From assembly GCA_035610835.1 (NCBI GenBank), contig CM069446.1, forward strand, positions 53,968,934 through 54,032,933: a stretch of 64,000 nucleotides of DNA, given 5' to 3'. Both the position numbers and the translations under genes were made by a program. Within the stretch, counting starts at the first letter, position 1. Each line of letters opens with the position of its first letter. A model generated the notes under the pieces. The model saw only the letters and a program-made list of their open reading frames with translations. It searched no databases and was not told the DNA's origin. This DNA is from Ophiura sarsii (taxonomy: Eukaryota > Echinodermata > Ophiuroidea > Amphilepidida > Ophiuridae). Of this stretch, positions 54,465-64,000 are shown in pieces.

Positions 54465-57406
54465 CATGAATATACAATGAATAATCAATGAATATACATC
54501 ATTTGTGAAGTCGAAAATGAAAAGTACCAGACCATAGTGGACACGAACGGCCGTAATCTTTGAATCTCCGTTGATTTCAATGTTATGTCGGAGTGTTTTA
54601 CCTAATTTCATACTGACACGACCTGAGTGATAATCAAACGGTCCCCGAACGATGCCCTGGCGCTGTTGAAGTCAGAAATATCATCGTTCCCTACAGTCCG
54701 AGCGTTCCCACATCGAATTTCACCTAGAATATTCGTCACACGAACCTATGTCCGCCATCGCCTGAATATCGAAAAGGCCCTCTGGAGAGTCAAGGGGACA
54801 CCATTTTTTTCTACGCATGCGTCCGATCGCTTTGGATTTGTCCACCAACATTGTGGACAAATTCCTAATGAGTATGTGCTGCATGGCAAGTGACACAACT
54901 TCTTGTAATGCGCTAATCAACCGTAGATCTAACCCCCGGGCTCCGGCCAGTTTGGGGTGGAAAAGCTCAATCAGAAAAAGTTCACGGAAAAGGTTCAGGC
55001 GCGTGTCATTCTTTGACGGTTCAATGGTATATCACAGATAGGCAAAGTGGGTATATCCAGTGACAGTTGATATCCCTTGGTATATAGTATTTAATTTTGA
55101 CTAAAGCAGCCGACAATGCATTGATTGATGATAACATCCAGAAGTGGTTTGATGTGATAATAATGCCGCCGTGAGGAGCCGTGTAGCGAGGGGCCACGCC
55201 GAACTATGATCGAGAGTGACCAATAACGCCGCAATGCGGACCACTGGCGCGGCGGGCCGGCACATCCAACATGCGCGAATCAGTGGCGTAGCCAGCTTTA
55301 AACAGGGCCATAGGGAGGGGGTGGACTTATCAGACAGTAATAAGTCCGAGTTGTACCGACGAAAGGCATGATGTACAGTCAATAAAACTATACGGTAGTG
55401 CCCACATGTTGTGGCGAATATACACTTACTTGCAACAGAGTGACGGTGGGATCCGGGGGCCGACTATACGACCGTAACAGAGCGACTACAGTAGAATCCG
55501 GTGTTTCATTTATTTAAAGTTGAGTGTATTGTTAATATAGTCCCGGTTCTGAGCACTTCTCTAGCCCGCCCGGCCTGTGGGCCTAAATGAGACGCCGTGC
55601 ACTTTGCGCCGTGCATATGCTATAACCATCTAATGATTGGAAGCGTAGCAGCATAAAGTATTATGAGAAAATGTGTACATATCTCCTAAGATAAAACATC
55701 ACTTGTTGCTGATTTTTTGTTTCACGCATTGGCCAAGTGGCGCCGGAGTCTACCATCGGACCGGGCTTTCAGTTGACCTACGCATAGGAGCATCGTCGAA
55801 GCGAGAATGTCCCCTGTAACCTTTTTCAAGTTCTTTGGCACTGACATTAACATTTTGGTTCATTATAGAGGGAATCCACTTTACTCATGCGTGCCCGTAA
55901 CAAAAGGTTTTCGCTCCCATATTATTCGTTGTTCAGATCATGTCAATGTACGACCTTCAACAAGCCAACCCTTTGAATACAAGCGTTACCCTGTTAACAT
56001 AATGACGGGCTAGTATACATTGGCGGGTTATTTTCAAACGAGTGTCCATCAACATGTGTGTTGCACAGAGTATAAAGATATATGTGGTGTTGGTATTTTT
56101 AAATTCTGAACCAACTCTAGCTCTCCAATGGCCGATACGTGGATTACCTCTAACCACCCTTCAAAGGTACAAGACTTGATCGCGTCTATCAATAGTTGTC
56201 TGATTGCCTTTCCACATATATTTCGACATGAATATTGCGTCTCCCATTTCGTTTATTAAAGCTAGCTAAATTTGGTACAAGAACTAACTTTCCTGAAATG
56301 AAGTTGTACCAAAGATTTTCTAGAAATTCATCGGTTGTACAGATTTAAAAAAAAATGATAATCATGGTAGATTTAACATTGTAACGGTCTCATTTCTCAT
56401 GTTGTACGATTGGCTATGGCCTGTTTTGGAAATGTGTTTGCTTCGTGTATCCAAATAGCTTACAGTTGTATATTAGCCTAGCTATAACAAGCTATAAAAA
56501 TGACATCTCTGAATGTATAAACAAAGTGTGCAAAGGAGAAATGGTTGGGCACACTGGTAAAATGGTTTAACAACAAGTGTTGCTATCATTATCACAGTGA
56601 ACTCAACTTCAATCACTTATTTATCGAGCAATAATGTATTGTTTACGCATTTTAATTGTTTAGATTATAAAGTTAAATAAATCCAGAGATAAATGAAAGA
56701 TAGAAAAATAAAATAAAAAAAGAATAGAAAAAACTATAAACGCATTGGCGGCCTTTATAAATTATAAAAATTGACATAAAAATGATGTTACATACATCCA
56801 CAATCAAGTTTAAAAAAGAAGAAAAAAGAAAAGAAAACAACAACGAATACACGGAGATTCGAACCGATTGCAAACGATATGGCCAACGTATGCACGCCAC
56901 AGAGATCGACGAGTGTAATTGTGTCAGTTTTATTATTTAACCATTGATTCTTTTATTTATAACGAACGGATTTTTATCGTGCCATTTTTGACATTTTAAA
57001 CCATATTTATATGTTACTCTCGCACAAAACGTGTTTGTAATGTGATTATACTCCTTATTTTGGAAAGAATGGTAAAAACGTTGACATTTCGAACACAATA
57101 AATGGCATCTTGTATACTGTTTATATCGCTCGACTGACCGTTGTGTGACGTGTTGCATTGCATTATTCATGTTACGATCTGTTTATATGCTTTTGTTATA
57201 CTTCTCAATCGCTCATCGCCAACTCTGTACAAGAAACTTCATGCGCTATCCCAACGCTGTCGTTAGAGAACAATAGAAAAGTCCCTTCGACTCTCCAGAG
57301 GGCGTTATCTGCGACCTTTGACTAGGTTCACGGGGTTAATCATATTAATGAGCAAATATGCAAATGAGCTAAGTGTCCCCTCCTATTATATATACTCCTT
57401 GATATA
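54465..57406. repeat. 3-kb direct duplication, copy 2
   Basis: Second copy, without the 789-bp MITE but with two private insertions near 55690-55745 and 55905-56150. The empty MITE site is at 56405-56406. Open frames are shadows of the repeat. Confidence 0.9.
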
Positions 57407-57553
57407 GCCATGATAATGTGCGCCATTCACCCTGTTCACTCAAAGGGAATATAGTCTGTTAATCTAGACATCAATAATCCCCCAGGGATTCAAACTAATA
57501 CTTGAACTGTAGATGGCGCAAACAAGGTCCTCATTTCAGCAGCATGGTTGGTA

Positions 57554-57585
<32 letters not shown>

Positions 57586-57904
57586 GGGGGGGGGGGGGGT
57601 ACCGCGCCATTTTGTCTCGAAGCAATGGTTATGACGTCATATTTTTGTCGATTTTTAGAACTCTTGTATTGGATTTACGTGCAAAAAATATGCCCTTGGC
57701 ATCATACTTTCCCAGGTGGGCAGTTCATTTTAAATTTCAGATGTTCTAAAATGGATGGTTTTCTAAACAATTCGAGAAAGAAAATCGAACTGCCCACCTC
57801 TGAATTGCCAAAAAAATGCTTTAAACAAGTCCACTTTTTGTGCCTTTGAACAGAGTGTCTGTCGGGAATGTAGAATTACTAGCGCATTAACCCATGACCG
57901 GGGT
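57407..57904. other. Non-coding with poly(G) tract
   Basis: Includes G runs of 31 and 14 separated by one A (57554-57599). A 115-codon frame across it encodes poly-glycine from the G run and is not a gene. Confidence 0.6.
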
Positions 57905-57924
57905 GCATGTTCGCTGTGTATAAC

Positions 57925-58560
57925 AGATCGTAACATGAATAATGCAACACGTTTCAGTCGAGCAATGATTGGGTAAGGGTATGGATTTACTGGGTTGATG
58001 TGTGGTAGAGCATGACATTGTATTCAGTGAGATCATTTGCATACTTGGAACATTCTACACCATACCGCTACCAATGTTTTTGGACCGTATGATAAATGAC
58101 GGCATTTCTTGTGTTCGAAAATATCAACGTTTTTTACCTTTCTTTCAAAAAAAAGGAGTATAATCACATTACAAACACATTTTGTGCGAGAGAAACACAC
58201 AAATTTGGCAAAAATGGCACAATAAAAATCCGTTCGTTATAAATAAATGGATGGATATGGCTAAATAATAAAACTATCACAATTATACTCATCGGTCTCT
58301 GTGGCGTGCGTACGTTGGACATGTCGTTGGCAATCCGCAATCACGGGTTTGATTCCCGGAAATTGCTTGTTGTCCTTTTATTTTTCTATCTTTTAAACTT
58401 GATGGTGGATTAATGTAACATCATTGTTTTGTCAATTTTTATAAATTATAAAGACCGCCCATGCGTTTATAGTTGTCTTTTTATTTATTTATCTATCATT
58501 TAACTCTTGATTTATTTAACTTTGTATCTAAACAATTAAAATGCTTTATTGAGCACAAAC
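57925..58560 (-). repeat. Inverted partial third copy of the 3-kb duplication
   Basis: Reverse complement of about 53640-54235: AACAGATCGTAACATGAATA, GTGTTCGAAAATATCAACG, GGAGTATAATCACATTACAA, the tRNA-like GGTTTGATTCCCGG and the ATAAATTATAAAG block in inverted order. It is more diverged than copies 1 and 2, hence older. Confidence 0.85.
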
Positions 58561-58985
58561 TTTAATAAAACACCCAACATATGGCCTATGGGTACATTTG
58601 ATAAATTAAGCAACAGTTGCTATACAGAAATGCTCAATAGGCCTATATAATGAAAACAATTCACAAATTAAGCAACAGTTTGGTATTAAAATTGCCAACA
58701 AATGGTTAATTAGTAATACCCAACTGTTGTGTAATTAAAATTGTGCAACTGCTGAGTAATAATGATTGATGAACCATTTTAGCCAACGGTATTGGGCATT
58801 TTTTACTCAACTGTTGAACTGTTGCATAGTTACTCAACGTTGAGTAAAATGTTGAGTAAAATATCTCAGACAAACAGTTAGGCTAAGAGAAATACCTGAT
58901 TTATTCACACAATGTAGCTAGATAAATAGGCTTTCGAATGACACCTAAACCATAGCTCTACCACATTTAGTTGTTGAGTTAATAG
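58561..58985. repeat. CAACAGTTG/CAACTGTTG-rich segment
   Basis: Several copies of the near-palindromic CAACTGTTG word and ACTCAACGTTGAGT between 58610 and 58870. No gene. Confidence 0.5.
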
Positions 58986-59009
58986 AGAGAGATGGATGAT
59001 TCGGTAGAA

Positions 59010-59735
59010 GGTGCGGGATTGGCTTTTTAGCGCTTTAGTGCGTGGAGTTAGCATCCGTGTTAATTAGCGAAATTAGCGCTAATTTGCACCATTTGCGTTA
59101 ATATCGCTATAGATATGAAGTAAGATGTCATGATATTTAGCACATTAGCGCGTGGAGTTAGCATCCGTGATAATTAGCGAAATTAGCGCCAATTTGCACC
59201 ATTTGCGTTAATAGCGCTATTAACGCTATAAGCATGGTTGGTGCTAAAACGCTATTATCGCAACACGGTTGAAGCAATTTGCGCTAATTTGCAAGGTTAG
59301 TGCTAAAAACGCTATAATACGATATAAAATAAGTTTAAAAAAATGACAGATGCCATCTGGAAATCGTGCAATTAGCGCTGATAGCGCTAGTAACCTAATT
59401 AGTGGTGCTAAAAATGCTTTTATCGCTAAGTTTGAAGGTTAGTGCTAAAAACGCTATTATAGGATATCAAATAAGTTTTAAAAACATGACGAATGCCATC
59501 GCGCAATTAGCGCTCTTGCGTTAATATCGCTAATAAGGATATGAAGTAAGATGTCATGATATTTAGCACATTAGCGCGTGGAGTTAGCATTCGTGATAGT
59601 TAGCTAAATTAGCGCCAATTTGCACCATTTGCGTTAATAGCGCTATTAACGCTAATTAGCATGGTTGGTGCTAAAACGCTATTATCGCCACTCGGTTGAA
59701 GCAATTTGCGCTAATTTGCAAGGTTATTGCTAAAA
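59010..59735. repeat. GCGCTAAT-rich repeats with a 424-bp period
   Basis: Many AGCGCTAA words in both orientations. A longer unit, TTAGCACATTAGCGCGTGGA through GCACCATTTGCGTTAATAGC, occurs at about 59137 and 59561. The same word dominates 30240-30600 and 62960-63360. Confidence 0.75.
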
Positions 59736-61290
59736 AAATTGAAGTTGCCGAATAGGGGAACCAAAACCAAAAAGTTTTGGGAGCTCAAGGGAGGGAGCAA
59801 TTTCTGCTCGCCTCGGGCGAATTCAGTTTTTTTCTGTGTTAGGGAGTGTTCAAAATGTGGGGGCAGGGGAGGGGGGTTTAAGTTGCCGAAAGGGTTGGTA
59901 TCAAGGGAGGGGTAATTTCTGCAGTTGGGAACTAAAGGGAGGGTGTCATTTCTGTGTTTAGAAACATTTTGGGGATGGGCAAAATGAAGAGGGATAACAA
60001 GATTGATGTTCCCGAAAGGGAACAAAAATGTTTTGGAAACTCAAGCGAGGGGTTTATTTCTGCCCGCTTCCGTCAGGGAGTGTTGAGATATAATGTGGTG
60101 GGGAATGAGGCGGGGGCTAGTTTCCGAAATGGGAGAATTTTTTGCGTGGGAAAATGAGGGGGCAGAGGTGGGGTAGAAGTTTCCGAAAGGGGGACTCAAG
60201 GGAGGGGGTAATTTTTGCGGTTGGAAACTTAAGGGAGGGGGTCATTTCTGTGTTTAGAAACATTTTGGGGATGGGCTAAATGAGGAGGGATTCAAACAAG
60301 TTTAAAGTAGACGAAAGGGGAACCAACAAGTTTTTGGAACTCAAGCGTGGGGTTCATTTCTTCCCGCTTCGCGCGAATTCAGTTTCATTTGTTTGCGTTA
60401 AGAGAGGGTGCCATTTCTGTAGAAACATTTTGGGGATGGGCAATTGCGTTAGGGAGTGTTCAGAAATACTGTGGTAGTGCGCGAATTCAGGTTTTTTGTG
60501 TGTGTTAGGGAGTGTTCAGAATGTGGTGGGGCAAAATGAAGGGACAGGGGGAGGGGGTTGAAATCGGTACCAAAAATCTGAAATTTCTTTTCCGCAGTTA
60601 GATACCTCATTTAAAAATTCGAATGTATAATTTTAAAGTTATGGCGGTCGCGAGAATTCAATCATTTTTTTTCTGCGTTAGGGAGTGTTGAGAAATAATG
60701 TGGTTGGGGAATGAGGCGGGGGGCGGGGGTTAGTTGCCGAAATGGGAGAAATCAGTTTTTTTAGCGCGGGAAAATGAGGGGGCAGAGGGGGGGGGGGGGG
60801 GGAAGTTGCCGAAAGGGGGGACTCAAGGGATGGGGGTAATTGTTGCGGTTGGGAACTCAAGGGAGGGGGTATTTTCTGTGTTTAGAAACATTTTGGGGAT
60901 GGACAAAATGAGGAGGGATTCAAACAAGTTTGAAGTAGCCGAAAGGGGAACCAAAAAGTGTTTGGAACTCAAGCGAGGGGTTTATTTCTGCCCGCTTCGC
61001 GTGAATTCAGTTTCATTTATTTGCGTTAGGGAGTGTTCAGAAATACTGTGGTAGAGGGGTGAGGGGGCGGAGGGGAGGGCTGAAGTTACCGAAAGGGGGC
61101 TCAAGGGAGGGTGTAATTGTTGCGGTTGGGAACTCAAGGGAGGGGGTATTTTCTGTGGTTGGGAACTCAAGGGAGGGGTCATTTCTGTAATTCAGTTTCA
61201 TTTTTTTTCTGCGTTAGGAAGTTTTCAGAAATAATGTGGTGGGGGAATAAGGTGGGGGGGGGGGGGGGGGGGGGTTATTTGCCGAAAGAA
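59736..61290 (+). repeat. G-rich minisatellite
   Basis: Irregular tandem units of about 150-330 bp built from CCGAAAGGGG-ACCAA, GGAACTCAAGGGAGGGGG, GCGAATTCAGTTT, GCGTTAGGGAGTGTTCAGAA and GTGGGGGAATGAGG blocks, with G runs (60788-60802, 61252-61274). Reading frames on both strands are repeat reads. Many G4-forming tracts on the plus strand. Confidence 0.85.
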
Positions 61291-61345
61291 ATTTGCTCAT
61301 TTACGAGTGTTCTCAATGTTTCGACATTATTCTCAATGTTATTCT

Positions 61346-62340
61346 AAGAAGAAAAAATGCTATTCAAACGTAAATCTCATGTTGATTACATTCCAGTCTC
61401 ATATGTTGATTACATTCCAGACATTGCCAGATTCAATACTTAAATGCATTATCTTTTTACTAGAGTAAATGTTAATTATACAGGGTGTCTCTAAAAAGGT
61501 TGTGTTTACGGAGCATGTTTATATAGAGCCCCGCAGGGTTCCGGAGGACACACGAATCACATTTATACGTCACATGACTCATTGCACACATTGTTTGACA
61601 TTGTTCTCAATGTTTCGACATTATTCTCAATGTTATTTTAAGAAGAAAAAACGCTATTCAAACGTAAATCTCATGCTGAATACATTCCAGACTTAGCCAG
61701 ATTAATACTTAAATGCATTAACTTTTTACTATATAGAGTAAATCATAATTATACAGGGTGTCTTTAAAAAGGTTGTGTTTGTGGAGCATGTTTATATAGA
61801 GCCCCGCAGGGTTCCGGAGGACACACGAATTACATTTATATACACTAATATGGCACATGACTTATTGACCTCATCGTTTGATATTGTTCTTAAAGTTAAT
61901 TTAACATGTCTTGAAACATGCTATTCAAACGTAAATCTCTTGTTGATTACATTCCAGGCATTGCCAGATTAATACTTAAAAGTAGATGTTCCGATTTTCA
62001 ACTTGAAGTTTCTATTCTACATGAAAGGTCATCCTTAAAAAAGTCGTGTTCCAAAGTTTGAGTTGCATAGCTCTAATGGTTCTTATTTTAGACGCACAAG
62101 ATGCTGTGAACTGTACCCAATGAGTAGTACACAAACTATATCGGTGGTTACCACCATTCGCGGTAATTCGACGTTATTTCATCGATTTCTCCGTAATTAT
62201 ACCGATTTAGGCCGTCTAATTTCACGAAAATGTTACGAAAATGTGATCGGGTCATCTACCTTTAAATGCATTAACTTTTTACTAGAGTAAATCAAGTTAT
62301 ACAGGGTGTCTCTAAAAAGGTTGTGTTTATGGAACATGTT
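61346..62340 (+). repeat. 280-bp tandem repeat
   Basis: About three and a half copies of a unit with AAAAAATGCTATTCAAACGT, ATTGCCAGATTAATACTTAA, TTTTTACTAGAGTAAAT, CAGGGTGTCTCTAAAAAGG and AGCCCCGCAGGGTTCCGGAG. A further unit is at 29830-30000. The last copy runs into the long repeat at 62290. Confidence 0.85.
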
Positions 62341-63400
62341 TATATAGAGCCCCGCAGGGTTCCGCAGGACACACGAATTACATGGTTATCTATAGTGCGT
62401 CCCTTTAAACAAGGATAGTAGATGATGCTTAACATTTTCTGTGAGTTTTCGAAAAGGTGCACGTGAAAATTCAATATTATATTCAAACATTGTAGTTGTA
62501 GATAAACAAATCAATTGTGGAAATTAGGGGTGAAACCATTAAAGAGGTTGATAATCATAAATGCTTATCGCGCCAAAAGGCATTAAAGGGACACAATGTC
62601 ATGTTGAATTTTTTCAATTTTAATCAATTAACTTCAGAATTCAAGATGAACATTACCATTATTGTTGTTTCTATATACTCAAAATCAACCCCAGCAAAAC
62701 TTGATTAAAACAATGTTTTAAATATGTTGGAATACAACCCTTAACCATGTAAAATGTTGGTTGCGGCTCTACCAGTATTTTTAAATCGACGTTTTGTTAT
62801 ACAAAGAGGGCTAATTTTTCTTAATCCTTATAGGTGTAAGTTCATACATGTAATACATTGTAAAGATATACAAATCCCAGTTTTTATCATATATTTTTAA
62901 TTGAGGGCGCTGCCTCCACCACATCTCTTAATGCCTCTTTAATGTCGCTGCATTGAGTAATCTGTGAGTGCTAATCAACGAATATTAGCGTTATTAGCGC
63001 AAGACCGCTAATCAAGCGCTATAGCACTAACTGCGCGACTCCCAGACTTGGTTAATTGCGTCAGAGTGCCAATCAAGTGCAATTAGCGTTATTAGCGCAA
63101 GGCCGCTAATCAAGTGCAATTAGCGCTATTAGCGCTAATTGCGCGACTCCTAGACTTGGTTTATTTTAAAAATATTGCACTTTAGCGCTTACAACGCTAG
63201 GAACACAGAATAACGCGTTAATTGCGTTAACAACTAATGTGTTTTAAGCACATTTATATACTAGCACTCCAATTATCGCTAATTTACATTGATCTTACAC
63301 GTTATTTTGGTGCAATTAGCGACATTTGCAAAATTGCGCTAATGCGCTAAAAAGCCAATATCGCACCTTCTTCATGATTCGTCACCAAAAATGCAAAGCC
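62290..63400 (+). repeat. GCTAAT-rich repeat family, copy 2 (no mariner insertion)
   Basis: Continuous counterpart of 29925-31810 with an empty mariner site at about 63253-63265 (CATTTATATACTAGCACTCC). It carries about 350 extra bp at 62580-62940 not seen in copy 1. Confidence 0.8.
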
Positions 63401-64000
63401 ATCACCCTTTTTGGAGGCGGGGCTACGGCCTTCGCCTCCTCTATGGGTAGGTTTTGACATATGGGAAAACGACATCTTACGTACGGTTTACATGCTACCA
63501 TAAATCCCGTATGTTTTACGTATATCACACTACATAAAAACAGATCCTCTCTGTTGTAGCGCATTACTATCACCAACGAGTGTTTACTGACCTTTTCAAT
63601 TAAAGCCTGTTTAACGTGTGCTTAAACAGGTTTTGTATCAAAAATACAGATATTATTGGAATTGGGCTACTTGTTGGCATTGGCTGAGGTATTTTAGGTG
63701 ACATTTGTGATGTGGTCTGGCAACACTGCATATCTGATCAAATAACAGTTATTTACACCAGGGAGGTGTCTGTTTACACAGCTGCGGGCAATTCATGGAC
63801 TGTATAGGACCAGCAATAATTAAATCTTGATTGAGTGCCTAAGATAAAGTGCTTTAAAAAGTCAACGTTTTTATTGTTTTAGGAAAGTTTAAAGGCAAAA
63901 TATGAAAAGAACGTGTCTTTATTAATATAGTTTCCCGTTTGAACGGTGGAAATCGGTTGGGGATTAATAAAGTTACTGAATTCCGATGTTAAAAGATATT
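63401..64000. other. Non-coding, nothing recognised
   Basis: Minus frame 63382-63576 has no domain. No gene supported. Confidence 0.5.

Noticed and set aside
57502..57849. 115-codon frame with a glycine-rich centre
   Set aside because: The glycine run is just translated poly(G); no other coding evidence.

Overview
This window looks like nuclear DNA of an invertebrate deuterostome, most likely marine (echinoderm, hemichordate or similar). It is AT-rich, the genes carry introns, there are no bacterial operons, and most of the sequence is transposons and repeats of many classes. The best lineage clue is a near-complete Ty3/gypsy-class LTR element (21555-27878) whose integrase lies upstream of reverse transcriptase. 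That order is the hallmark of the Gmr1-like group known from deuterostomes. No species can be named from sequence alone.

Layout. 1-10 kb: a LINE reverse-transcriptase fragment, a 92-bp perfect palindrome, AT-rich non-coding DNA, and two diverged copies of a 1.4-kb repeat (5590-7045 and 7548-8912). 10-13 kb: BTB/BACK gene copy 1, with a 5'UTR intron carrying a small DNA transposon, an in-frame deletion inside the BTB domain and a late frameshift. 14-20 kb: a dead L1/Tx1-like LINE on the minus strand, a 2-kb inverted-repeat element with an internal minisatellite, and a TTAA-flanked foldback element. 19.9-28.4 kb: a non-LTR element with a restriction-like endonuclease, split by the Gmr1-like LTR element. 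28.4-31.8 kb: a TA-flanked DNA element that carries a short SAM-like first exon, then a repeat family split by a mariner-type element. 31.8-33.6 kb: BTB/BACK gene copy 2, the best intact host gene in the window. 35-47.5 kb: a tandem array of about seven 1.4-1.8 kb units, each with two divergently oriented tRNA-like sequences. One unit has received a 5'-truncated LINE, and several carry a small inverted-repeat element. 47.5-51 kb: mostly unique sequence with one possible membrane-anchor exon. 51-57.4 kb: a direct duplication of about 3 kb, one copy of which contains a clean 789-bp TA-flanked element absent from the other. 57.9-64 kb: an inverted third piece of that duplication, then G-rich minisatellites, GCGCTAAT-rich repeats and a 280-bp tandem repeat.

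The credible host genes are the two BTB/BACK paralogues. They share a non-coding first exon, the same 5'UTR splice sites and the same start context, so they are duplicates of one gene about 21 kb apart. Nearly everything else is transposon-derived, and several insertions can be ordered in time because they are nested or because an empty paralogous site is present.
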